Assembly (NCBI GenBank): GCA_001600455.1
Contig: BCKC01000010.1
Span: 688,144-752,143 of the forward strand
DNA length: 64,000 bases
Direction of reading: 5' to 3'
From: Endocalyx cinctus
Lineage: Eukaryota; Ascomycota; Sordariomycetes; Amphisphaeriales; Apiosporaceae
The position numbers and the translations under genes were made by a program. Shown in pieces: positions 12,113 through 22,393 of this stretch. Within the stretch, counting starts at the first letter, position 1; every line of letters begins with the position of its first letter. Below the pieces are notes generated by a model. That model searched no databases. It was given only the letters and a program-made list of their open reading frames with translations, and was not told where the DNA came from.

Positions 12113-13452
12113 ATGATAATAAGGGAAGCTGGTCTTCGTCAAGGTAAGTAAAATTCAATTGAGAAATTTTGTTTTTACGAAGTTGCTATTTTCCGATAAG
12201 AAAAAAAAAAACGACAAAAGACAAAAAGCTGATATAAAATTGGAAACGACCCTGTTTAGCCCAAAGGGCATTGACAAGTCAGAATTGTCTACGAGCACTT
12301 TCTACTGCGACAGAGATCACAACTGCTACTAGGCAACCCGGCCAACCCGAATCAGTTATACAATCTCCAGACTCGCAACGAACACCTGCAGTCTTTACTG
12401 CCAACGCACGATCAGGCGGTCGAAGAAAGCACGAGATCGACGACCGTCCCGTCAAGGACTTCCAACGCGGTCGCAAACTTAAGAAAGATATTGGCAATTT
12501 GGGTAGCACGGTAGTGCAGACTTATCGACCGTCGAGTTTATTAACTAACCCCCCCAGGCTCAAAGACGTGACGCTGGAGCTTTTGATGGCGTCCCAGTTG
12601 CACATGGGCCATCATACCTCCATCTGGAACCCGGCGAACGCGCGGTACATATTCGGTGTACGACAGGGAATTCATATCATCTCTCTTGAACAGATCGCCG
12701 CGCACCTGCGCCGAGCTGCCCGCGTTGTCGAGGAGGTTGCCTACCGAGGCGGCCTCATCCTATTCGCCGGCACGCGGCCGGGCCAACATCAGATCGTTAT
12801 CCGGGCTGCTGAACTATCTGGAGCCTGCCGCATCTTCACCAAGTGGATACCTGGTGCTATCACCAACAGCGAAAATATCCTCGGCGGCCTTCCTATCGAG
12901 ATGGTCGATGAACACGACAAGCCCGTGCAGGGGTACGACGATCATATCAACGATCGCGCCCCCCTCAGACCCGACTTAGTCATTTGTCTGAACCCCTCAG
13001 AAAACCACGTCCTTCTGCACGAGTGCGCCTTGGCTACTATACCCACTATCGGTGTTATCGACACTAACGTGGAACCTTCTTTGGTCACGTACGCCATACC
13101 CGCCAACGACGACAGGTATGTGTTCTCTTTTACCTTGCACTATCTAATAAGTGACTTACGTAGTGAGGGATCTCGTGCTAATATCTGATAACCGAATAGT
13201 CTGAGAGGCTTGGCTGTCATCGCTGGCGTTCTCGGCCGAGCAGCTCAGGAAGGGAAGCGTCGTAGGTTAGAGGAGGCAAAGGAGGGTATCATTACCTGGG
13301 GTACTCCCGCTGAAGTACGCAATTTCCTGTTGGCAGAACATGAAAAAAAGATGAGGGAAGAAAGAGCGGCAGCTGCCTTGGCCGAGTTGGAGGCAGAAGC
13401 GCGGGGCTCGATATCTTCAAATATGGACCCAAACGCTTTTGTACGTGTATAA
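12113..13452 (+). CDS. Mitochondrial small-subunit ribosomal protein uS2m (MRP4/RpsB family)
   Basis: Three exons: 12113-12143, 12260-13115 and 13200-13452 (1140 nt, 379 aa). The tiny first exon encodes MIIREAGLRQ and splices at a GTAAGT donor to an exon that supplies more Arg-rich leader (AQRALTSQNCLRAL), a plausible mitochondrial presequence. The long middle frame has no usable ATG at its start, which is why the upstream exon is needed. The uS2 signature is clear: LMASQLHMGHHTSIWNPANA near residue 110, then FGVRQGIHIISLEQ. The family's IPTIGVIDTNVEPSLVTYAIPANDD block leads into the last intron, and the last exon adds SLRGLAVIAG plus a charged helix. It is a structural component of the mitochondrial ribosome. 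Confidence 0.95.
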
Positions 13453-14071
13453 GTCTTAAGGCTCTCTCGCATGGGATAATGCGAGGGGCAATGATTCCCA
13501 TACTGTAAATGCCCTAAAAATGTCTTGTAAAGTTACGCGTGTATAACAGTCTAAACGGTTCGTATCTGTTTTTTATCACGACACTATGGTGACCACGGTA
13601 TTAGGCCGAAATGGACGGTGCTTCTCTATTACCCTAAGAGAAGTCTACACGAGCAACCGACATTTTTAATTGCTCTATGGTACTTAAATATTTTTATAGA
13701 AAAGTCAACCCTTGATATCATATCATGTCTTGGCTACTTCCATCAATTATCATACCCTATCACGTACATACCTAGACTGCTAGGCTACTGGCTAGCTAGG
13801 TCATTATAGGGTGGCTGCGTGGACGGGCTGACGGGCTGACGGGTTGACCCGAATTATAACCGTATTATGTAATTTCATTCGCAAAATATTATTCAAAGTG
13901 GGCATTTTTATCAAGAATCTCATCACATTGGAACGAGATCACATTATTTAGAGACGTTGAAAATTCTATTATGTGACCTTAGTCATGTATCATCTCATTT
14001 TCCAGGTTGTATATACAAATCCATATGTCTCTTCAGTGCTGCTATCTGGTGATATTAACTAAGTATATATC
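13453..14071. other. Intergenic, nothing recognised
   Basis: About 620 bp between two genes on the same strand. AT-rich apart from a small GACGGGCTGACGGG duplication near 13820-13845. No gene supported. Confidence 0.5.
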
Positions 14072-15205
14072 ATGCCGGCATTGACCAAAGCACAAAAGAA
14101 GCAGGCTCAAGCTGCCGAAGATTCTTTTAATCGTACTTATACTCTACAATATGGAGAAGACAGATGGAATGGTACGCTTCGACCAGCGCTCGCCAGTCCG
14201 ACACGCTACGCGATGCTCATCAATCGCTATGGGTTGAATGAAATCACCAAAATCTTCACAGAAGATAAGGCCCGCGAACTCCAACCTACGGTCTTTCCAG
14301 GTCATAATGACAATACAACAGCCGGAGGCGAACGTCAAATAATTGCTTATCAACTAAATCTGTCGGTTCTCGAGACACCATTTCCTGCACCGCAGTCCGA
14401 TTCTTCAAGTGGACTGATGTCTCATTGGAACCTAGACGCGGCTTCTTTGCTCTCCGTCACCGTTCTTGCCCCCAAGCCCGGGGATAAAGTTCTCGATCTC
14501 TGTGCCTCTCCAGGTGGTAAGAGCGTCTCTATCGCTCAATTATTGAGACCTACGGACTATAACGGCACTTCGCCTTCTCTGGGCGGCGGTTGCTTACATA
14601 GCAACGAGCTCAACGTCGCGAGGAACAAGAGGCTCAAATCTAATCTTAAATCTTACCTCCCAAAATCCCTCTTCGAGAGCGGGGAAGTGAAGATATTAAA
14701 GCTTGATGGCGCAGAGACCAACGCGGTGCAGTCTCTGCCGTTGGGACCCGGTGGATACGATAAGGTGCTCCTGGACGCCCCGTGTTCAAGCGAGCGACAT
14801 GTTATCCACGCGCACACCAAGGCGACGCAAGGCGGCAGAGTCGGAGAAGACATGGCGTCTTGGCGGTCGGGCCAATCGAAGAAGATGGCGAAGACGCAGG
14901 CGGCGTTGCTGGTGACCGCCCTCAAGGCCGCGCGCGTGGGCGGAAACGTCCTGTATGCCACATGCTCCCTGAGTAACGAAGAGAACGACGGCGTGATAGA
15001 GAAAGCTATGGAGCTAATTCAAAAGGATAGAAAGAAATTCGGAATATCTTGGGACCTTGCGGTGCGAAGTAGCGACCTAACGGACAAAGGCATTGCGTCC
15101 TGGGCCGAGGCAACCAAACACGGATGGATCGTACTGCCGGATCATCCATCCGGTGGGAAGTGGGGCCCACTATTCTTTTCTCTGCTCGAAAAGCTAGCGC
15201 CCTAA
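14072..15205 (+). CDS. NSUN3/NSUN4-type RNA cytosine-5 methyltransferase
   Basis: A single-exon frame of 377 aa. The Rossmann-type SAM-binding core begins at about residue 140 with KVLDLCASPGGKS. Two Cys motifs expected for the RsmB/NOP2/NSUN family are present: the DAPCSSERH loop near 232 (motif IV) and the catalytic YATCSLSNEEND near 293 (motif VI). The short N terminus lacks a long PUA-type domain, and overall length resembles NSUN3/NSUN4 and bacterial RsmB cores. These enzymes methylate C5 of cytosine in mitochondrial tRNA or rRNA. The N terminus is Lys/Gln-rich rather than an obvious targeting peptide, so location is uncertain. It lies next to a mitochondrial ribosomal protein gene, which is suggestive only. 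Confidence 0.88.
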   Translation: MPALTKAQKKQAQAAEDSFNRTYTLQYGEDRWNGTLRPALASPTRYAMLINRYGLNEITKIFTEDKARELQPTVFPGHNDNTTAGGERQIIAYQLNLSVLETPFPAPQSDSSSGLMSHWNLDAASLLSVTVLAPKPGDKVLDLCASPGGKSVSIAQLLRPTDYNGTSPSLGGGCLHSNELNVARNKRLKSNLKSYLPKSLFESGEVKILKLDGAETNAVQSLPLGPGGYDKVLLDAPCSSERHVIHAHTKATQGGRVGEDMASWRSGQSKKMAKTQAALLVTALKAARVGGNVLYATCSLSNEENDGVIEKAMELIQKDRKKFGISWDLAVRSSDLTDKGIASWAEATKHGWIVLPDHPSGGKWGPLFFSLLEKLAP

Positions 15206-15405
15206 AAAAGCTGACGATATACGAGGTAGAAATCGCTATAGCTGATTATCCATTATGTTGATAACGGCATGCTTGACCTTCGCCGAAAGCATCTATCATA
15301 TCAATAAAGCATCCTACTAACCGACAACAAAACACCATTACTGAATGCACAGGGAAAATGAGGTGCCTTTCTGAGTTGTCATCGGTTAGATGTGTCGGAA
15401 CGATT

Positions 15406-15793
15406 TTACTTGACGCAGGGGAAACGGGTCGTTACCTCGTGGCGTGTAAGCGATAGTCGCAACCTCCGTGTTCTGAGAGCTACCAATGATTGATAGTGCG
15501 GCTGTGCTTCGTTCGTAGGGTTGACTTGTAACTTGGAATTTGCCAAGAAGTACAACAAACTCCAGAAGACTCTCTGCAACCAGTTCCTTGCAGCACTACA
15601 TTCTGGATGGTTTGAGAGGGTAGAATCTATCAATACATGAATGAAAGTTCCAAACGGGAATACCTTTTTGGCGGTTCTGGAACGTTGGCTTTCTAGATGC
15701 TACGACGTCGATGGCCCCCAAGGCATCGCGTTTGCTAGAATCTCGAATTTTGCTCCGTTTGTTCGAGAAGACTCGTGGACTGGAACCTGCCAT
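15406..15793 (-). CDS. Possible small two-exon gene, no recognised family
   Basis: A short ATG frame from 15793 reaches a good donor (AAG then GTATTC) at 15663. An acceptor (ATCCAG) at 15603 joins it in phase to a frame ending at 15406: exons 15793-15664 and 15602-15406, 327 nt, 108 aa. The product would be basic and Ser/Arg-rich with no motif I know. The only TATA-like sequence is about 20 bp from the ATG, which is too near, and other frames here are also open. It may be chance; only transcript data would decide. Confidence 0.22.
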
Positions 15794-15809
15794 GCGGGCA
15801 AATCTTGTC

Positions 15810-15817
15810 TATATAAG
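15810..15817 (+). promoter_or_regulatory. TATA-like box upstream of the P450 gene
   Basis: TATATAAG lies about 117-124 bp upstream of the P450 ATG, a plausible core-promoter distance for a fungal gene. Sequence match only. Confidence 0.35.
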
Positions 15818-15933
15818 ATTGTATGATTGTCGTATAGTCCTATACTCGAAAGGATGACCATGAACTCCAGTGAACACGAAAACAATAGCCAGCTTTATCA
15901 TTATCCATCTAAACCTACCATATCATTATTACA

Positions 15934-17276
15934 ATGTCTTACTTTATTTGCACTGTTATTTTTTTACTCCTTTTCATTGCTCTCCCCAAGTTACGGCGTT
16001 GGTATCACATACGGCGGGTACAAAAATGTCGTGAAATTGCGGATTTCTCAGTCTTCAAAGCCAAAACTCGGTCTGATCGACTGAGTCTTCGGTCGAACGC
16101 AAACGCCCGACTTGAATATACTTTTGATATCGTAAATTCTTTCACGACTAAAGATGAACGTGTACATATGGCCTTTCTAGCAGAATCTAGAACAGTCACG
16201 TGCAAGGATAATTGGAACGAGCTTTTCCTTTCCGCAGAGAAGGCGTTACGACTGAGTATAAATTATTTCCAGCAAAGAAAACCCCTGTCCTCGTCGCCCT
16301 TGTTACCTCTCGCCCCGCTGGTGCGCATTTTCACCTTCACCTTTACCCTGTACGCGCTGTACTCGATCGACCCTGGTCACGTAGATCTGAGCGACGCAGA
16401 AGTGGCGACAACCGCCATCAACAAGCTGTGGCAGCAATCCAAGAACTTCCCCGCTTCGGTGTCGCAGGACGTCAAGACAGAATTGAAAAGCTCTCTTCAG
16501 AAACTTCTTGGTATGGCCCGATCGGACGAGCGGCGCAATCCCTTAAACATCATCATGCCGGCGTACGAGACTATGTGGCGCGTTGTTTTGACAACTTTTG
16601 TCTCTGCCGCGTACCGAAACGTTGATCAGGAGACATCGCGACAATTCCAGACACTCCTACAGACTATTCCAAAGTGCTTGGAAAATACGGGAAAACCACC
16701 TACCGATCTTCAGAATGCTCTTTCCTTTGCTAAGGTTAGTCCATCTTCCAAGCTATTCTTCATTCTGCATTTCCTCTTTCTTTCATCTCGTTTTAGAACT
16801 GAAACCTACTAACTAGCATAATCCACATTAAAAGACATAATCGCTAACAATCAAGACAGGAGGGCCTCCGACTCTATCCCCCGACCAAAACCATCTACCG
16901 CGCCCCCAACCCCGCAACCACCGGGGGTCGCATCCGAGCCGTGGCGGCCGACGTCGAGCAATGCCACCGCGACGCCGTGATCTGGGGCTCGGACGCGCTG
17001 CGATTCCGGCCCGCGCGGTTCGACAAGCTGACGGAGGACATGAAGATGGCGTACATGCCCTTCGGGGCGGGTAGGCACACGTGTCCGGCGTCGGCCGGGT
17101 TCGGCGAGCGTATCATCGTGCTCCTGACCGCGGTGCTCGCGAGGAGGATGGGGACCTTCGACGCGAGTCTACGCGTTTACGATGCGCACGATGGCGACCG
17201 GGCGCTGTCCCGGGATGAGAGGGTGCCGTTGGCGTACGGGAGGACGGAGATGGAGGGTTGGGCGGTGAGTTGGTAG
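15934..17276 (+). CDS. Compact, divergent cytochrome P450
   Basis: Two exons, 15934-16734 and 16860-17276 (1218 nt, 405 aa). An N-terminal hydrophobic anchor (FICTVIFLLLFIALPKLRRW) is followed by a divergent body. NIIMPAYETMWRVV near residue 205 probably stands for helix I but lacks the classical AGxxT. The intron falls directly before the ExxR motif, which reads EGLRLYPPT. The heme loop is intact: FGAGRHTCPAS with the axial Cys, followed by a GFGERII helix. At 405 residues it is about 100 shorter than a normal microsomal P450; the missing part is the N-terminal half. It could be a real compact subfamily or a gene with unrecognised upstream exons. Substrate unknown. Confidence 0.78.
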
Positions 17277-17519
17277 TTTGGGTATTCAGTCAATGCGTTA
17301 TGCAAGTAGAGTTTATAAGGTTTAAGCTCTAAATTTTAGTCGAAGGATGTTGTATGGATGTATGTCAAATTGGATGCTTAGTGTGTAGTTACGTGGAGGA
17401 CCTGAGGAACCCTACCCCTGAGTATTTGCCTGTTGTTTAATTCAATGATATGTATTTAAAGAGACCATAATTATTTTAAGTTCTATGAAACAAACCAGCC
17501 ATGGTTTCATTAATATCTC

Positions 17520-17550
17520 TGTCCCTATTCCTATTCCTATTCCTATTCCT
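17520..17550. repeat. (CCTATT)n hexamer array
   Basis: About five tandem copies of CCTATT/CTATTC in intergenic DNA. Confidence 0.8.
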
Positions 17551-19165
17551 CTTCTTTTTTCTTTTGGTGGAGGGAGTATTTTCTCTTCTAGTTGAAGTCT
17601 TTTTTCGAACATAATATGGTTAATCTGTTGGATATCGGGATGATGCTGACCGCTTTTTGAACTTCCTACCTGCACTGAGAAATTACCGTAGTGAGGTATT
17701 AGCACTAATTTACAGGGAGTACGCCTACAAACGCCACTAATTATAACTGATCGCACGCCATTATCCGCTGTATCCTGGCCTGCTTGGTTCGTGCAGTGGA
17801 AGAGGCACTATGAAACTTACTAGAACCATTTGATTTTACCAAGATTTTATGCTGATTTACTAATATTATTATACTGACTTGAGAAATGGTATAATTTGAT
17901 AGATTCTTTTCGCCTTCTTCGTCTCAGTGAGTAAATCATTGTGTGTGTGGGAAAAAAAAAATAGGGGGTTTCTTGTTTTATAAGGGGGCCTCAAGAATTA
18001 TCGTCGTCCACCACGTTATAACGGTTAGTTATAGACCGCCATGCCAATTAAGCGGAGCATCGCTTGAGAAAGGAACATAAAGGAGTATAGTCTGATATTT
18101 ACTCGACCTCACATTGTCTCCCGAGTACGGTTTCGTATCATCTAACCACATGACTTGCCATATGAGCCCCTATTTACTTGTAATTTCTTTCTTTTTTTTA
18201 TAAGTATATACACTTTGGGATGCGCCATTAGTACTTGGTTGGGACTTAAAACCAACAGGTGGAATTTATGCTTAATTATCAACCATCGAGTTTTTCTCTC
18301 CCTAAAGATGTTGATTCCTTGGATTAAGACGACTTATTATTATACCGGAGCTTCATAATCCTTCTCAATTACTTGTTGAGATATTCGTAGTACCAAACTA
18401 AACGTTAGACGATCCTAACTTTGTTGTCCTGATATTTCGTACTATAATCACGTACATTCGAACTTTGGCCGAGAACATAGGCATTTATCTTACACACTTA
18501 TGTAACAGTCTTGATTTAAATATAATAAGCTTACAATATATACTTCTTCAACATGCTTAAGCCAATTTAATTTGTGACGAAAAGAAAATCAGCAAGTATT
18601 GTTGGAATCTTATATATTTGTCCCGCAGCTTGCTTGCTTCTTTATCCTCCAGCTCTTGCGGAGTAATTAGGCCTAGACTTGTATCTACCTGTGAGTTCCC
18701 TCATTAACCGATTATTATCGCTTGCCTTAGCTATTTTGCAAGGCTGTTCTCCTCACTTTCTTTATTTTATTTCTTCTTTACTCTTAGCCCTTCTGTGAGT
18801 TAAATAACTTTGCTTCTGTGTAGAATTTGCTACTTAGAACGTTGCTTGAGTATATTTACACCGCTAGTATTCCCGTTAAGCAATATGGATGAGATGTTTT
18901 TAGGTACGCCAAAAACAAAAAAAAAAAAAAAAACACATAGTATAATTACTTATATAGTGTTGGATTAAACATTCCGCTAAATTAACTGAATACCGAATCC
19001 GCCCGTTATGACGGAATGCTTATTCTCTTTCTCATTGTAATTCACGGGACAATAAGCAACCTGTCCTCATTCAACGGATTTCTTGAATTTTTATGGTTAG
19101 AGTAGATTCGATAGGTGTGAGCAGGAGTTGAGGGAAACCGGATCTTTCGGCCTCTTTCCTCAAGT

Positions 19166-19175
19166 GATATAAAAG
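19166..19175 (+). promoter_or_regulatory. TATA box of the beta-propeller gene
   Basis: GATATAAAAG lies about 92-101 bp upstream of the start codon at 19267. Good match and spacing; sequence evidence only. Confidence 0.45.
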
Positions 19176-19266
19176 CTACAAGATGAACGAACTAATAGAG
19201 AAACGAAGAAGACACTCCTCAGCACACACAATTCATTAGCTTCCGCGAAACCGGATTTCTTTCATC

Positions 19267-20367
19267 ATGTTTCGTCACGGTCTCTTGCAATGCGCTTTCA
19301 CCTTTTTGGGCTTGGTTAGCTCAGCTGCTGTCTCCAGCCCGTCAATTCAGCAACCAAGAGACTACCCTACCAATGATACTAATGCCACTCTTCCCCTCCC
19401 GGCAGAGACTATCTTCCAATTCAGCGAGGTTGGGACGTGGCTGGAAAACATTGCCGTTCGTCGCAATGGAGACCTCCTCGTGACCATGTTACACCCGAAT
19501 CCTTCCCTGTACACCCTCAGACGGCCGTACTCGTCGGACCGGGAGTTTGTTCTTGTCAACACTTTCGACAATGCCACTTCGCTCCTAGGCATCACGGAAA
19601 TGTGCACCGACCATTTCGTCGTCGCCGCAGCCAGCTTTTCGTCACCGACTCAGGTCATCCCGGGCACGGGATCTCTCTGGGAAGTCGTTTTCGTGGACGA
19701 CACTAACGTGGAAGTGAGCAAGATCACCGATCTTCCATCCATCGCGCTGCCGAACGGCATGACCTCGATCCCGGGTACCTCCGTCGTGCTTATCGCCGAC
19801 AGCCTGAGCGGGAACATCGTCCGGTGCGACACGAGCACGGGAGAGTGCGCCGTCGCTCTCCAAAACACCGAGACCGAGCCGGTATCGGGAGCCGAGATCC
19901 CGTTCGGCGTGAACGGGGTGCACTACAAGAACGGGTACCTCTACTGGGATAACTCGGACCTCTTGTCGGTGTACCGGGAGCGGTTCAACGAGGACGGGTA
20001 CCCGGCCGCGGGCGCGGAGCCGGAGCTCTTGGGCACGGTCAACGCGACGTTCGTCGACGATTTCGCGGAAGACGAGGAAGGCGTGTTTTGGCTTGCCACC
20101 AACGTCAACAACGTCCTCATAGCTCTCGACAGCCGCGACGGCTCGAGCGAGATCGTGGTCGGCTCTTTGACGGAGCTCACGGTGGCTGGGTGCACGGCCG
20201 ACGCGTTTGGACGGACGGAATTCGACAAGAAAACGCTTTACGTCGTGACGGATGGTGCTTTAGTAGAGCCTGTGAATGGAACCGTCTCAGAGCCGGCCAA
20301 GATTGTGGCCGTAGATACGTCTGGATATGACGATCAAAAGAAAGATAAATCAGGGCACATCTATTAA
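19267..20367 (+). CDS. Secreted six-bladed beta-propeller protein (SMP-30/gluconolactonase-like)
   Basis: Single exon, 366 aa. A signal peptide is clear (MFRHGLLQCAFTFLGLVSSA, cleavage probably around Ala21-Ser24). The mature part is a repetitive beta-strand protein with motifs of the SMP-30/strictosidine-synthase-like superfamily: LENIAVRRNGDLLVTML, ALPNGMTSIPGTSVVLIADS, and FVDDFAEDEEGVFWLATN. Several N-glycosylation sites (NDT, NAT, NGT) fit secretion. Most relatives in fungi are uncharacterised. Some members of this propeller group (EupF, AsR5 and PycR1 of tropolone-sesquiterpenoid pathways) act as hetero-Diels-Alderases, so a role in natural-product chemistry is possible, but that is only family inference. 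It lies between a P450 and an Hsp70-like gene. Confidence 0.82.
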   Translation: MFRHGLLQCAFTFLGLVSSAAVSSPSIQQPRDYPTNDTNATLPLPAETIFQFSEVGTWLENIAVRRNGDLLVTMLHPNPSLYTLRRPYSSDREFVLVNTFDNATSLLGITEMCTDHFVVAAASFSSPTQVIPGTGSLWEVVFVDDTNVEVSKITDLPSIALPNGMTSIPGTSVVLIADSLSGNIVRCDTSTGECAVALQNTETEPVSGAEIPFGVNGVHYKNGYLYWDNSDLLSVYRERFNEDGYPAAGAEPELLGTVNATFVDDFAEDEEGVFWLATNVNNVLIALDSRDGSSEIVVGSLTELTVAGCTADAFGRTEFDKKTLYVVTDGALVEPVNGTVSEPAKIVAVDTSGYDDQKKDKSGHIY

Positions 20368-20985
20368 TAATAAAAAAAACGGGCAGTTTTGATACTGTGG
20401 TTGCGACCGAAAGAAACGTGCTCTGGTCAGGTACTCGTGGGGCGCGCGAGGCATGGGGTTTCCCCTACGCGTTTTCATAAAAATATGCCAACAGGCGATA
20501 GATTCACTGATAAATTGTGTAACAGATCGAACCCTGGCCTTGTTCAGTACCGACCCACTGCACCTTTTTTACCCGTCGCACCAAGTATATTTATCATAAT
20601 TACTTAAAAGTCTTAGTAGTCAGTTTATCTATATGTTAAACGTATATATAGATTTAGCCCGCAAGACAAGTGGGAAGATCTCCTTTTGCGTAATACTATG
20701 GGATGAATTTGTATAGGATAAATTTAGTTACTTATGAACTACTTTCTCTGTCACAAATTCTATTGAAAACCGCATTATTTGCTGACTACGATGAGCATGT
20801 TTCAGATCGACTTATTTTCAACGTGAATGGCTGAATTGACGGTTGCCTAGCTGGCTATGTAATCCCACATATGCTCATAGGAATCCTTCGAGCCGAACTA
20901 CTTAAGATCTCCAAAAATACCTTGTGAGATTTCAATTATCATCTTTCATCTAACTCATCAAGGTGTTTCTTTTTCATTTCTCGTC
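20368..20985. other. Intergenic, nothing recognised
   Basis: About 620 bp, AT-rich, between two genes on the same strand. No further coding or repeat feature. Confidence 0.5.
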
Positions 20986-22176
20986 ATGCTATTAAATATC
21001 CGGAACATAATTCCAGTTGTACTTTTGTCACAAAATATAGCGGCCATATCCCCCGACGACCCCGATAGTATTAGCGTAGGATTTGACCTGAAGCTCTCAT
21101 ACGGTACCGCAGCTGTGAGCTACCTGGATGGCTCAACAAAGGAGATTGCGCGAGTTGAGAGCAGCAAAGAGTACCGAGAAACATTTCGAAAGCTCTCTAT
21201 ACCGAGCAGTCAGCACAATGCGTAAGTACCTAAGTTGGTTCCAACTAGTGAGCTACCGTCACAATTTCTTCACCGCTAACAATATTGGCTGTATAGGCCT
21301 CCTTACATTAAATACGGCCAGTATTTAGACGATCTGCCTCGACAGTGGTCTAGGAGATTCCGTAAATCAATCGGTCTGCCAGCATCTCGAGACGTCGGTG
21401 CCATCAGCACGCTAGTTAGAGACTTGAAGAACGAAGTAAATAAAGCTCTCGGCTGCGATATTAAGTCAGCGTCTGCCTCAGTTATGAATTTACCGGCTCT
21501 CTACGACGAAGATCTGTACGATGCATTCGAATATGTTGGATTGGAGTATAAACAGCTTATATACTGTTCCTATCACCGCACTCTATTCGTTTTCGATGCC
21601 GTAGCTGCCTTGGCCGGATACGGGCTCTTGTTGTGCCCTAATGTCACGCACCCCAATGAGTGCTTCAAAGATGGTCGATTCTATGATAGTGTACACGTCG
21701 TTATGGACTATACCAAGACGAGCCTCGCGGTGCACTACGTCTGGACTTCAAGCGAAGGCATCTACTACGCGATAGACATGTCCGACTATAGCCTCGCCCT
21801 CGGAAGTGATGCGCGATACGGCTACGACCCGGACGAATGGAAATATTGGGAAGACGTCCGCGGCACATTGATAAAGCCGCTTTCGCGGATGTGGAAAGCT
21901 AAGCCTAAGGCAATCGTCGTCGTCGGCGAGAGCTCGGGAGACTCTACTTTTAGAAAGACGTTGTACGACGCTCTCGAGACGGCGTTCAAGGATAATATTC
22001 CGCCTATTTTGGGTGAAGACCCTATGTATACTCAGGCAAAGGGCGTAGCCGAACTTGTCCGGCGTTCAAAGTTCCTACCGAAGCCGAAAAAGCCGGATGG
22101 ATTGTATTCTCCTTCGTGTCTATATTTCCCCCCTAACCGTGGGAATGAAACCAAGCTGCTCGCCGCAGAACTATAA
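20986..22176 (+). CDS. Hsp70-like nucleotide-binding-domain protein without a substrate domain
   Basis: Two exons, 20986-21221 and 21297-22176 (1116 nt, 371 aa), with a GTAAGT donor and a TATAG acceptor. The actin/Hsp70 ATPase fold is recognisable but degenerate. The phosphate-1 strand reads VGFDLKLSYGTAAVSYLDG at about residue 31. A phosphate-2-like strand is VMDYTKTSLAVHYV near 205, and the adenosine-motif strand is AIVVVGESSGDSTFRKTLYDAL near 298. The usual PxxAVAxGAA helix appears as PMYTQAKGVAELV. No peptide-binding domain follows. The first 20 residues (PVVLLSQNIAA) may form a weak signal peptide. It converges on the PNP-NB-ARC-TPR gene with about 217 bp between stops. Fungi have many such Hsp70-like NBD proteins of unknown role. 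Confidence 0.75.
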
Positions 22177-22393
22177 TCGCCGCGATAAAGGTACGAGTAG
22201 TCAATGAGCAATGGGTATTATATATATTCTCGTCTGAAGATTTCGTGTGGAAACATACTCCCGGAAATTGAAGGGAACCGCAGAACGTGCCGAATGTCAT
22301 ACTCTAAGAAGGTTTTTGTCCATTTGGAAACGCTATTAATACCCAAGTTGTCCTAGTATATATAAATATTACAGTTTGTACCAATCCATCATA

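Larger units (their letters stand above)
15206..15933. other. Intergenic around a possible small gene
   Basis: Non-coding apart from the tentative minus-strand gene at 15406-15793. A symmetric TATATA sequence at about 15810-15817 precedes the P450 start. Confidence 0.4.
17277..19266. other. Intergenic, about 2 kb, nothing recognised
   Basis: AT-rich with a short CTATTC hexamer array at about 17520-17550 and a poly-A run near 18917-18935. A 104-residue minus-strand frame at 17442-17756 has no family motif and is partly made of the hexamer array. No gene supported. Confidence 0.5.
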
